Shown piece after piece: positions 1 to 8,798 of a stretch of DNA of 46,044 nucleotides. Under the pieces are notes generated by a model, which was not told the origin of the DNA, ran no database searches, and saw only the letters and a list, made by a program, of their open reading frames with translations. The first letter of the stretch is position 1. Each line of letters opens with the position of its first letter. The stretch spans positions 1 to 46,044 of the forward strand of contig CAZOAR010000022.1 of NCBI GenBank assembly GCA_964577985.1, read 5' to 3'. Both the position numbers and the translations under genes were made by a program. The DNA comes from CAZOAR01 sp964577985. GTDB taxonomy: Bacteria; Gemmatimonadota; CAZMKB01; CAZNLH01.

Positions 1-156
1 TAACACAAAGAGTTTATCACAATTGCCGGGTGATGGCAAGTGGCGGGTGTTAAGGATCGAGTCGGAGTTTCCCCACCTCTTCTACTCTCGACGCCGAGTG
101 TGACAGCGGCGCCGGTTGGAACACGACAGAGGATGAAACGGGCATAGGCTTATGTG

Positions 157-2520
157 TTACTCCTCTGTCGCCTCCTTTCCCCTCTCGATGGACGTTTCAA
201 TCTCATGGATGAAGGCGGAGAGTTCTTCAGCCTCCTTCTTGTCCCTGACGTGTGGCTGATATCTGAGCAGTTCCCGACGCGCTTGCTCCAGCCTGCCCAT
301 TCTGTAATATGTCATACCCAGCAGGGAATGTACGTCGTGTCGTCCACTGTCGATCTCGAGCACTTTCACAAAGCATCTTTCGGCTTCCTCGAATCGTTCC
401 TCTTCACCGTAGGTTGTCCCCAGTCGGATCAACGGTTCCGCCGCTGCAGGTTCCAGAGAGACCAGACGCTCGAAGATTGTCGCCGCTTTCTCCAGACCTC
501 CGAGTTCGTAATAGCTTCTCCCGAGCAGGTCCAGGATGTGGGCCGTCCTGGCGGGTTTCCCTCCAGCCTCTTCCACCGCAGGCTCCAGGTAGTGAACGGC
601 ATTCTCGTATTCACCTCTTGCGAAATCATGCTCGCCCAGAAAGATCCTCGCGGGCACGTCGTTGGGGTATGTCTCGATAACCGCCTGCATCGCCTCAACC
701 GCCCTGTCCGCGCGCCCGAGTCGATTCCAGAGCCTGGCTACAAGCACCATCTCGGTCTCGGCTGTGACGCCTCTTGAGAGTGCGCCTTCCAGTTCCGCTT
801 CGGCACTCGTGGAGTCTCCTGATAACAGTTTGAGATTGGCCAGGGCGAGACCGGCCTTCGACTCTCCCGGATCTACTTCGAGTGCGTTCTCGAGGAGTCC
901 CTCAGCTCGGTCGAAATCCTTCATTTTCAAATAAGTGAGCCCCAGATAAAAAAAGGCGTCGGCGTTCTCCGGGTTGAGTCGAACAGCCTTCGTAAGATAA
1001 TCGATCGCCTTGTCCACCGAATCCATTGCGCTGAAGCCGAGCCCGAGTCTCAGGTCCAGTGTTGAAAGAAGGATGTTGTCGAAATCCTTGATCTTGTCCT
1101 TCGGATCAGGGAGTGAGTGATCGAACATCTCCTCGTATGTTGATGTGAAGGCGTTTGTGCCCCCTACGTAGCCGAGCGCCCTCAGCTTTTCCTGAAAGTC
1201 CATGTCGAGAGATGAGTCTGAAGCCGTCGACATCTCCTGTCCGGACCCATTGCCGTGGTAGATGTCGATTCCGCTCACGAGCTGTTCCAGTTCATCCCTC
1301 AGGGAGTCGGCTACATCAGGCCTCTGATCGAGAACATTAGTCTCTTCTCCCGGGTCAGAGGCCAGGTCGTAGAGCTCCTCCCTGGGAGCAGAAATATATT
1401 TCCACCTTCCGTTCTGCACGCCCCTCAGCGCGCACCATCCGTAGCCGACATAGGGAGCAGCGCATTCAAGGTAGGAGAATGTATCCCGGTAGGCGCCCTT
1501 GTCGAACGGGTAGTCACTCACGCCCTGGAAACCGTATTTGTCCCACGCGATTCCCATGATATCGAGTATCGTCGGGGCGACATCTATGAGACGCGCCAGG
1601 CCCTTGAAGGTCTCCCCCTCGGGGATCCTGCCCGGCATCGAATAGATCAGCGGGACATGGAGCGTAGTATCATATACATAATACCCGTGAGACTTTTCCC
1701 CGTGATCTCCGAGGCCCTCACCATGGTCTCCGGCGAGGACGACGAGTGTATTCTCGAGCATGCCCCTCGCCTCGAGTCCGTCGAGAAGTCGCCCGATATG
1801 TTTGTCTGTGTAGGCGACTTCCCCATCATAGTACTCGCTGTCCATCTCCTCGCTGCCCGCGTTCAGCAACGGGTTGATCAGCGAGTATGGAGGTGGCGGA
1901 TCAAGGGGCGAATGGGGATCGAAATAGTGCGCGAAGAGGAAGAACGGGGATTCGGCGGCAAGGGTGTCCGCCAGGCTGAGGACTCGGTCGGTGACCTCTT
2001 CCGCCCTCCGTTGGGTGTGATTCAGCCTCGACTGGGTCATGCGGATTTCACGCCTGTAGCCGTGGAACTCAGGAAAATTGTCGTCATATTCAGCGAAGCC
2101 CTGGGAAATCCCGTTTACCGAGCTCAGCACGATGGAGGCCACGACCGCGGCGGATGAATAGCCCCTCTCCCCGAGGATCTCCGCCAGCGTCAGGGCGGAG
2201 TCATCGAGATAGAAACCTCCGTTATAGTGGACACCGTTGGTTGGAGGAAGCCTGGATGTCATGATGGTGGAGAAAGATGGAAGCGTGATCGGTACATGAG
2301 AGACAGCCCTGTCCATCAGGACACCTCTATTGGCAAGGGCGTCGATGTTGGGCGTCCGGTTCTCCTTGTATCCGTAGCAACTCAGGCGATCGGCACGCAT
2401 CGTGTCGATGACGATCAGCACCAGATTGGGCCCCACATGACGGCCGCACGAAGAGCCCGCGACCAGCAGAAGGATAATCGCGGGAATAAATCCCGTTGCA
2501 TTGAAGAAGCGCCGAGCCAT
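157..2520 (-). CDS. Sulfatase/phosphatase-superfamily lipoprotein with C-terminal TPR repeats
   Basis: Predicted 787-aa exported protein of the alkaline phosphatase/sulfatase superfamily, acting on an unknown phosphate or sulfate ester outside the cytoplasmic membrane. I start it at the ATG at 2520, which opens a signal peptide (MARRFF then a hydrophobic stretch) ending in AGSSC at residue 25. That is an imperfect lipobox, so lipid anchoring is likely but not certain. A longer frame to 2688 lacks a signal and crosses the promoter. Metal-site motifs are visible: VIDTMRAD (about 36-43) and GDHGEGLGDHGE (from about 264). At the nucleophile position the sequence is TLPSFS (about 79), so the Cys/Ser that becomes formylglycine in true sulfatases is replaced by Thr, as in phosphoglycerol-transferase-like members. 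From about residue 500 to the end there are tandem TPR units (AFFYLGLTYLKMKDFDRAE and others), probably for protein binding. Divergent from the PAS kinase. Confidence 0.88.
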   Translation of the reverse strand: MARRFFNATGFIPAIILLLVAGSSCGRHVGPNLVLIVIDTMRADRLSCYGYKENRTPNIDALANRGVLMDRAVSHVPITLPSFSTIMTSRLPPTNGVHYNGGFYLDDSALTLAEILGERGYSSAAVVASIVLSSVNGISQGFAEYDDNFPEFHGYRREIRMTQSRLNHTQRRAEEVTDRVLSLADTLAAESPFFLFAHYFDPHSPLDPPPPYSLINPLLNAGSEEMDSEYYDGEVAYTDKHIGRLLDGLEARGMLENTLVVLAGDHGEGLGDHGEKSHGYYVYDTTLHVPLIYSMPGRIPEGETFKGLARLIDVAPTILDIMGIAWDKYGFQGVSDYPFDKGAYRDTFSYLECAAPYVGYGWCALRGVQNGRWKYISAPREELYDLASDPGEETNVLDQRPDVADSLRDELEQLVSGIDIYHGNGSGQEMSTASDSSLDMDFQEKLRALGYVGGTNAFTSTYEEMFDHSLPDPKDKIKDFDNILLSTLDLRLGLGFSAMDSVDKAIDYLTKAVRLNPENADAFFYLGLTYLKMKDFDRAEGLLENALEVDPGESKAGLALANLKLLSGDSTSAEAELEGALSRGVTAETEMVLVARLWNRLGRADRAVEAMQAVIETYPNDVPARIFLGEHDFARGEYENAVHYLEPAVEEAGGKPARTAHILDLLGRSYYELGGLEKAATIFERLVSLEPAAAEPLIRLGTTYGEEERFEEAERCFVKVLEIDSGRHDVHSLLGMTYYRMGRLEQARRELLRYQPHVRDKKEAEELSAFIHEIETSIERGKEATEE

Positions 2521-2562
2521 TTCTGTCCTGTCCAGAGAGAGAAGAGAGAGAGTACGTGATAG

Positions 2563-2592
2563 ATGATACAAATGGACCGGCGGTGATGTCAA
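2563..2592 (-). promoter_or_regulatory. Sigma70-type promoter for the sulfatase/TPR gene
   Basis: On the minus strand, TTGACA (2592-2587) and TATCAT (2568-2563) are separated by 18 bases. The predicted start of transcription is about 35 bases upstream of the ATG at 2520, whose leader contains an AGGACA ribosome-binding site. The match to consensus is close. Confidence 0.65.
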
Positions 2593-2681
2593 GTCAAAAC
2601 CACGGACATCACCGGAGCGAGATGGATACTGACGTCTCTGCGCGTCGGACAGACAGGGGAAACGCCAGTGGACAATTCGAC

Positions 2682-2711
2682 TTGACAATATGATACCCGC
2701 CGGGGTATTAT
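2682..2711 (+). promoter_or_regulatory. Sigma70-type promoter of the PAS kinase with a palindrome in its spacer
   Basis: TTGACA (2682-2687) and TATTAT (2706-2711) lie 18 bases apart. A perfect inverted repeat, ATACCC-GCCG-GGGTAT (2693-2708), fills the spacer and runs into the -10 box. A dimeric repressor bound there would block RNA polymerase, so it is a good operator candidate. The regulator is unknown. Confidence 0.6.
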
Positions 2712-2820
2712 CATCCAGGCAGGAATTATGTGGTCGGGGTCAGCGAAGAGACATGAGGCCGGGGCTTCACGCTTCTGGTCATGGTCGCTCAACTGGCTCC
2801 ATAGACAGGGAATGGAATCG

Positions 2821-5697
2821 ATGAAAGGTACAGAAGAAGTCAGAGCAAGCTACAAGGATATGGTTGATAACTCACTTGTGGGGATATTCCAGTCCAACCT
2901 TGCGGGTGAGGTGCTATTCGTGAACGACACACTGGTCAGGCTGATAGAGCATAATACTCCAGAAGAGATGAAGGCACGCCTGACGGGAGACTTCTACAGG
3001 AGCACCTCCGACCAGACCGCGTTACTGCAGGTGCTGAAAAAAGAGGGCAGGGTGGACGAGTTCACGATGGAGGTGATATCGGGAAAAGGAAACGCTAAAT
3101 TCATAAGCCTGAGTGCGATTCTCCGTGGTGACATCATAACCGGCATCGTCATAGACGTCACAGAGAAAAAACGGATCGAGGACGCCCTGCTGGCGAGCGA
3201 GGAAAAGTACCGTGTACTGGTGGAAAACTCGCCTACCGGCATCTTTCAATCGACTGTCGATGGCGAGTTGTTGTTTGTGAACAACGCACTGCTGGAGATG
3301 TTCGAGTACGAATCCGCCGAGGATGTCATATCCAGTGATGTATTCAGGTTTTATAAGAACCCTGACGATCGAAAACAATTCATTCGAAGGCTCGAGAAAG
3401 AGAAGAAGATAGCCGATGTCCCGCTGGAGATGATTACTCAGTCTGGACAATCCATATTCGTCCATCTGAGTGCGACTCTGATAGACGGCATTCTTACCGG
3501 TACCATTCTGGATGTGACGCAGCGAATACTCGCTGAAAAAGAGCTCTCCCGGACAAGGTCCCATCTTCGACATGTGATGAACTCAAGCCCGGCGGTTATC
3601 TACAGTTGCTCCCTGGAATCGGGTGGGAAGCGACAATCGGGTTATGTCCCGACATTTGTGAGTGACAACATCGAACAGTTGCTCGGCTACAAATCAGATG
3701 AATATCTCGGGAATAAGAAGTGGTGGAGAAGGCACCTGCACCCGGATGACGCTCCGGGGGCGATTGAGAACATGAAACGGCTATTCGAGGAGGGTAGCCT
3801 TAAGCACGAGTACCGGGTCCGCCACAGGAATGGAGATTACAGGTGGATCAGGGACGAGCTGGCCCTCGTAATGGGTGTCGATGGAGCGCCGAAGGAATTC
3901 GTGGGCTCATGGTCCGATGTGACGGAGCAGAAGGATGCGATGATCGCGCTGCGGGAGTCAGAGGAACAATGGCGCTCTCTTACCGAGAATTCCCCCGATT
4001 ATGTGATGGTGCTCGGCACCGACCTGAGGGTTCAATTCATAAACTATACGTTAAGTTCTGTGAGCGCTGAGGACATTGTGGGCAAGGTCGTCTACAAGAT
4101 GTCCCAGAAGAAGAATCAGGCCAGGTTCAGGCGAACCCTCGAGGGTGTACTCGCAACCGGCGAAACTGCGCTGCACGACGCCGAGTATATCTCGCCCGAT
4201 GGCGAGGCCCATCAATTCGAATCCCGTATTTCAGCCATTAGAAAAGACTCGAAGGTGACGGGACTGATCGTCAACTCCCGCGATGTCACTGAACGGCACC
4301 AGGCGGAACTGGCGCTGAAAGAATCAGCGGAGCAGTGGCGCTCTCTGGTAGAGAATTCCCCCGATCATATAATGCTGCTCGACAGGGACCTTGTGATCCG
4401 CTACCTGAATGTCCCCGGCAGCGGCGTGAAGGTTGAGGATGTCGTAGGTACGACCCCCGACTCTCATTATCCCGAGGAGAAGCGTCCGGAAATCAGGAAA
4501 ATCTTTCGGGATGTCCTCAGGACGGGCGAGACCGCCACAATCTATTCGGAGTACCGTTTACCCGATGGAGGAATGCACCACTACGAGTCGCTCATTGCGG
4601 TGAGGATGATAGACGGAAAGGCTGTCGGTCTTACGAACAGCACGAGGGATATCACGGAGCGGAGAAGGGGGGAGGAGGCGCTGAAGGAGAGCGAAAAGAA
4701 ATACAGAAATCTCGTCGATACGGCGATTGTCGGGATCATACAATCGACGACTGACGGAGAGCTCCTCTTTGCGAATCAGGCAGTAGCGGATATGGCCGGA
4801 TTCGACACCGTAGAGGAGTTTGTCGCTGAGGGAGCGATCCCCAGGTACACGGATCCGCAGCAGAGAAAGGAGTGGGTCGAGGCGTTGAAAAAAAATGGCC
4901 GGGTGGATGATATCGAGGTGGAGATGCTCGACAGGTATGGGAACATCTGCTATGGCCTGTTAAGCGCGGCCCTGGAAGGAGACATAATTACGAGCGTCAC
5001 CATCGACATCACGGATCGTGTCAGGACTAGCCGGGAGTTGATCAAGTCGCGAAAGGAGTTGCGCTACCTGACAAGGAAACTCGAGTCCGTAAGGGAAGAG
5101 GAAAGAGCAAGTATCGCGCGAGAGATCCACGACGAGCTCGGCCAGTCGATGACGGCACTAAAGATGAATCTGGTCTGGTTGAGAGAAAAACTCACAAAGG
5201 GTCAGGAAGACCTCTCCGAGAAGGTCAAATCGCTGGAGGATATTGTCGATGACAACCTCCAGATCGTGAAGAAGATCTCTTCAGAGCTGAGGCCCACAAT
5301 GCTCGATGATCTCGGCCTGGCGGCCGCCCTGGAGTGGCATTCTCAGGATTTCCAGAAAAAGACCGGGATTAGATGTACACTGGTTCTCGAGCCCGATGAC
5401 TTCGAGCTCGATACAGATCGTTCGACCACACTGTTTCGAATCTACCAGGAGGCGATGACAAACATATTCAGGCACGCACAGGCCACCCGAGTCAGGATCA
5501 GCCTGAGCGATGCTACCGGCAGCGTCGTCTTGTCGATAAATGACAATGGAAAAGGTATCGAGGAAGAGAATATTACTAACGCTAAATCGCTCGGCCTCGT
5601 GGGTATGAGGGAACGCGTGCATCACTGGGATGGGTCTGTGGAGATAAGAAGGAAGAAGAAAGGGACGGCGGTGACTATCACCATCCCGCTGCCTTGA
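2821..5697 (+). CDS. Multi-PAS sensor histidine kinase, NarL-partner type (HisKA_3)
   Basis: About 958-aa cytoplasmic sensor kinase with no obvious membrane segment or signal peptide. Six PAS-like domains follow each other, each starting with a recognisable variant of YRxLVENSPxGIFQS: about residues 10-110, 125-235, 245-365, 380-490, 495-610 and 618-735. The third is of the PAS_3 type (GYKSDEYLG, then HPDD). Three of the six (first, second, last) are close copies, suggesting internal duplication. The HisKA_3 motif REIHDELGQSMTALK puts the phospho-acceptor His at about residue 770. The HATPase domain at the end shows YQEAMTNIFRHA, NDNGKGIEE and GLVGMRERV. Such kinases normally phosphorylate LuxR/NarL-type regulators, but none is encoded nearby. 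I chose ATG 2821 because AGGGA lies 9 bases before it; an upstream ATG at 2728 would add 31 residues with no domain. Confidence 0.9.
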   Translation: MKGTEEVRASYKDMVDNSLVGIFQSNLAGEVLFVNDTLVRLIEHNTPEEMKARLTGDFYRSTSDQTALLQVLKKEGRVDEFTMEVISGKGNAKFISLSAILRGDIITGIVIDVTEKKRIEDALLASEEKYRVLVENSPTGIFQSTVDGELLFVNNALLEMFEYESAEDVISSDVFRFYKNPDDRKQFIRRLEKEKKIADVPLEMITQSGQSIFVHLSATLIDGILTGTILDVTQRILAEKELSRTRSHLRHVMNSSPAVIYSCSLESGGKRQSGYVPTFVSDNIEQLLGYKSDEYLGNKKWWRRHLHPDDAPGAIENMKRLFEEGSLKHEYRVRHRNGDYRWIRDELALVMGVDGAPKEFVGSWSDVTEQKDAMIALRESEEQWRSLTENSPDYVMVLGTDLRVQFINYTLSSVSAEDIVGKVVYKMSQKKNQARFRRTLEGVLATGETALHDAEYISPDGEAHQFESRISAIRKDSKVTGLIVNSRDVTERHQAELALKESAEQWRSLVENSPDHIMLLDRDLVIRYLNVPGSGVKVEDVVGTTPDSHYPEEKRPEIRKIFRDVLRTGETATIYSEYRLPDGGMHHYESLIAVRMIDGKAVGLTNSTRDITERRRGEEALKESEKKYRNLVDTAIVGIIQSTTDGELLFANQAVADMAGFDTVEEFVAEGAIPRYTDPQQRKEWVEALKKNGRVDDIEVEMLDRYGNICYGLLSAALEGDIITSVTIDITDRVRTSRELIKSRKELRYLTRKLESVREEERASIAREIHDELGQSMTALKMNLVWLREKLTKGQEDLSEKVKSLEDIVDDNLQIVKKISSELRPTMLDDLGLAAALEWHSQDFQKKTGIRCTLVLEPDDFELDTDRSTTLFRIYQEAMTNIFRHAQATRVRISLSDATGSVVLSINDNGKGIEEENITNAKSLGLVGMRERVHHWDGSVEIRRKKKGTAVTITIPLP

Positions 5698-5723
5698 CAC
5701 CCGCATGATCATTGTGCTATAAT
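5694..5723 (+). promoter_or_regulatory. Consensus sigma70 promoter of the Asp-box protein
   Basis: A perfect TTGACA (5694-5699) and perfect TATAAT (5718-5723) are 18 bases apart. The -35 box overlaps the stop codon of the PAS kinase, so the two genes are transcribed separately. The message would have a leader of about 110 bases before the ATG at 5841. Confidence 0.75.
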
Positions 5724-5797
5724 CTTATCGAGCGAATCGCGGAGGTCGACTTCGAGGGGTTCACTGGCGCTTGATCCAGAGGCAGGAACTCCATTCC

Positions 5798-5814
5798 GCA
5801 AGGCATCGCCTTGC
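5798..5814 (+). promoter_or_regulatory. Small hairpin in the leader of the Asp-box gene
   Basis: Perfect inverted repeat GCAAGGC-ATC-GCCTTGC in the 5' untranslated region, ending 26 bases before the start codon. There is no U-run, so it is not a terminator. It could stabilise the message or affect ribosome access. Confidence 0.4.
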
Positions 5815-5840
5815 ATTCTGAATAGTGAGGGAACGTTACT

Positions 5841-7697
5841 ATGAAACGCATCACCAGTTCTAAGCAGATCGTCCTTGTGGCGCTGACAATAATGCTGACG
5901 TGGGGAAGCAGTCAACTCCTGGCGGCGGAGGGGCGGGATGTCTTTCGGCCCGACACAAGAGTATGGTGCGAATCGTACTGGCTCGACATGGCGGGAAGAG
6001 GCCTGGTGGAGGTCGCTCCTGTCGTGCCGGTAGAGAAGGCGGTATACCGTTCCAGCATGATAGACGCCCCCGGCCTCCTCTATGTTGATTCTCCTGATGT
6101 TCCCGTGAGCAGCGATGCCAGTGTTACGCAGAGCGAGAATTCAGTCTTCGTAAACCCGGCAGACAACAGCAAGGTTCTAAACTCGAATAACTCCTCCAAC
6201 TGGCCCATGACGTCCTTCTATGGCGCGGACGCCCTCATGACATCCGATGGGGGATCGGCCTGGACAGGAAGTGTCCTTGGCGTGGGTGGTTACAACTCCG
6301 GCGACCCATCGGCCGCGATAGGCCTGAACGGTCGCTACTATGTGGGTTACGTTTCCAGTTCCTACGCACAGGGGCTTTCTTATTCGACTAACGAAGGCGT
6401 CACCTGGTCGACCGTATCGGTGGCCGGTGGCGGATACATACTCGACAAGGAGCACCTCTGGGTGGACAACAGTACGGCAAGCCCCTATGAAGGAAATCTG
6501 TACGATGCCTGGACGAATTTCCAGGGCGGCGGCAATTACGACGAAATCGAGCTTGTCCGATCGACCGACGATGGGGCTCACTGGTCGTCGAGGATCAACA
6601 TAAGCTCCGGTGTCAGCGCCGGTAGCCACAACCAGGGTGTCAATATCCAGACGGGGCCGAATGGTGAAGTCTATGCGGTGTGGGCGATATATGATTCATG
6701 GCCCTCCGATGAGCCCGCGCTTGGTTTCGCTAAATCGACGGACGGCGGTGCCAGCTTCAGCACGGCTGAAAGGATCATAACTAACATCAGAGGCATCAGG
6801 GCATCTGGAGTCTCAAAGAACATGAGGGTCAACTCGTTTCCGGTCATGGCCGCCGATATCAGCAATGGCCCTGATCGCGGCAACTTATATGTCGTGTGGG
6901 CGAACATAGGTATTCCAGGGATAAACACCGGTTCCGACATCGACATCTATATGATCAGATCGACGGACGGCGGGTCATCATGGTCCACGCCGGTGAGGGT
7001 GAATCAGGACGCGACCGGCCAGGGCAACGAACATTACTTCCCCTGGATCTCCTGCGACCCTGCCACCGGCAATCTGTGCGTGGTATTCTACGACGACAGG
7101 AATGTGACGAGCAACAAGTGTGAGGTGTTCACGGCGATTTCCGAGGATGCGGGTGCGACCTGGACAGATTTCAGGGTCAGCGACGTATCGTTCACTCCAT
7201 CTCCAATACCCGGTCTGGCATCGGGTTATTTCGGCGATTATCTGGGCATGTCGATAAGGGACGGCAGGGCCTATCCCACCTGGACCGACAACAGGGACGG
7301 GAGAGCTATGACATACGTATCCGCGTTCGATCTCGGCCTTCCGATTCCGGACGTCAAGATAGACGGGCTGGATAATCCACCCAGCGTTCCGTCGGGTCAG
7401 GTTGTTGATCTGTCTGTTGCACTGGATCCCGGAGATCAGGACGGCGTGCAGCATGACTGGTGGCTTTCCGCCGAACGCAGTGGCTCAACCTGGTGGTATG
7501 AACACACCTCGGGGACATGGACGAACTCTATGACGCCGATAAGGGCTTCCTCCGCCCCGCTGATGAACATAAACAACTTCAATGTCGCCAGTGGTGCGCT
7601 GCCGGCGGGGATCTGGACCTTTACGTTCACCATCGACGCCCTGAACGACACGTACGAAGGGACCTATGTCGACATGGTGACGATCAAGACGTACTGA
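5841..7697 (+). CDS. Exported Asp-box (BNR) repeat protein, sialidase-like fold
   Basis: 618-aa secreted protein with a clear signal peptide (basic MKR, hydrophobic core, cleavage near LLAAEG). The body carries at least five or six Asp-box motifs of the S-x-D-x-G-x-x-W/F type: STNEGVTW, STDDGAHW, STDGGASF, STDGGSSW and SEDAGATW, with a weaker SDGGSAW earlier. This pattern indicates a beta-propeller as in BNR/sialidase-like proteins. I see none of the arginine-triad context that would justify calling it a sialidase, so substrate and activity are open. The last 100 residues or so look like a separate beta-rich domain (from about PDVKIDGLDNPP). It has its own consensus promoter, which fits high expression of an extracellular or surface protein. 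The start has GAGGGAAC shortly upstream. Confidence 0.8.
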   Translation: MKRITSSKQIVLVALTIMLTWGSSQLLAAEGRDVFRPDTRVWCESYWLDMAGRGLVEVAPVVPVEKAVYRSSMIDAPGLLYVDSPDVPVSSDASVTQSENSVFVNPADNSKVLNSNNSSNWPMTSFYGADALMTSDGGSAWTGSVLGVGGYNSGDPSAAIGLNGRYYVGYVSSSYAQGLSYSTNEGVTWSTVSVAGGGYILDKEHLWVDNSTASPYEGNLYDAWTNFQGGGNYDEIELVRSTDDGAHWSSRINISSGVSAGSHNQGVNIQTGPNGEVYAVWAIYDSWPSDEPALGFAKSTDGGASFSTAERIITNIRGIRASGVSKNMRVNSFPVMAADISNGPDRGNLYVVWANIGIPGINTGSDIDIYMIRSTDGGSSWSTPVRVNQDATGQGNEHYFPWISCDPATGNLCVVFYDDRNVTSNKCEVFTAISEDAGATWTDFRVSDVSFTPSPIPGLASGYFGDYLGMSIRDGRAYPTWTDNRDGRAMTYVSAFDLGLPIPDVKIDGLDNPPSVPSGQVVDLSVALDPGDQDGVQHDWWLSAERSGSTWWYEHTSGTWTNSMTPIRASSAPLMNINNFNVASGALPAGIWTFTFTIDALNDTYEGTYVDMVTIKTY

Positions 7698-7885
7698 TTT
7701 AGAGGCGCCCTTAGCCAGGACATTTGACAGGACCGATTCTCGATCTCAATCGTCATACCTCCATTGTTTTGTTAGAGCTGGACGTTCGTTTCTTCATAGG
7801 CGTCATTTTATATGCATATTCCCGGCGGCTGAAACGAGGTCTACGCTCTGCTGATTTCGCGAGCGCAGGGCAGGAGGGCGGAACT

Positions 7886-8791
7886 TCATCCACCGGATAG
7901 AATCCCCATGGCATTCAGGCCAAGAAGACCACGCACGGTTTCTTCGGTCAGCAGGCCCGACTCGCCCATCTTTTCATACGTCTCGATGTTCTTCCCAATC
8001 CCGCTCAGGCCATTCGGCAGGGCTGGATAATCGGAGCCGAAGATGATTTTTCCAGGGATCAGGTTCAAATCGAGCCCCTTTTCGAAGAAGTGTTCCTCCA
8101 GCAGGTGGGGAGGGACCCCCGAGAATTCCAGGTATATGTTCGGATGCGACAACGCCAGTTCATACGCCCTTCCGAAGAAGGCTCCGCCGCCACAGTGCCC
8201 GATTATGATTCTGAGGTCTGGAATGGCAGCGGCCAGGGCTCCCAGACCGCCGGGATCTGCGAATACCCTGCTCCTCTCGGAATCGAACATCGATACGCCG
8301 GTGTGAAAAAGCACAGGAAGACCCTGTTCAGATGCCCTTTCGTAGAAGGGGAGCATCGCATCGGTGCCGAACGGGACGTGGTTGTATGAGCCATAGTCCT
8401 TGATTCCCCTGAAACCTGTCTCCGCGAGCCCTTCGAGTCGGTCACGGCAGAAGAGGACATTATCGCTGAAGTGGGCGGGATTCCCGCGAAAGGAGTTGAT
8501 TCTGTTCGGATTCAAGGCGAGGAACGGTACGAAAAAATCGGGATGCTCGCGGCTGTATTCCAGGATGTAGTCGTTGGGCACGATGCCGGTTTCGTTCGAG
8601 TCCTCGGCCAGGAGGACGCATTTATCGATGCCGAGCGACCTCAGGTCTTTCATGAAAAGACCAGGATCCCCTTCGTAGCGGACGATTTCCTCATCGATTC
8701 CCGGATAGTGTCGCTGGAGGAGCTGCCAGACCCTCGGGGTCCACATTCCCTGGCTTCTAATCGCCATATGCACGTGGAAATCGATTATCAC
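7886..8791 (-). CDS. Amidohydrolase family protein (amidohydrolase-2/ACMSD-like TIM barrel)
   Basis: 301-aa metal-dependent hydrolase or decarboxylase of the amidohydrolase-2 family, presumably cytoplasmic because there is no signal peptide. Family landmarks are in order: N-terminal IDFHVH (metal-binding His-x-His, residues 6 and 8), FRGIKDYGSY and LPVLFHTG in the middle, IIGHCGG, and the late Asp in IFGSDYP. The substrate cannot be read from the sequence. It starts 7 bases after the stop of the M16 peptidase gene and is probably the last gene of a three-gene transcript. It ends convergent to the Asp-box gene; the 188-bp gap between them holds no gene that I can see. Confidence 0.85.
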   Translation of the reverse strand: MIIDFHVHMAIRSQGMWTPRVWQLLQRHYPGIDEEIVRYEGDPGLFMKDLRSLGIDKCVLLAEDSNETGIVPNDYILEYSREHPDFFVPFLALNPNRINSFRGNPAHFSDNVLFCRDRLEGLAETGFRGIKDYGSYNHVPFGTDAMLPFYERASEQGLPVLFHTGVSMFDSERSRVFADPGGLGALAAAIPDLRIIIGHCGGGAFFGRAYELALSHPNIYLEFSGVPPHLLEEHFFEKGLDLNLIPGKIIFGSDYPALPNGLSGIGKNIETYEKMGESGLLTEETVRGLLGLNAMGILSGG

Positions 8792-8798
8792 TGTCGCG

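Noticed and set aside
1255..2157. 300-codon plus-strand open frame within the sulfatase gene
   Set aside because: Shadow frame in a conserved metal-site region; composition is not protein-like.
5841..7697. Naming the Asp-box protein a sialidase
   Set aside because: Asp-boxes occur in many propellers; the arginine triad and other catalytic landmarks are not evident.
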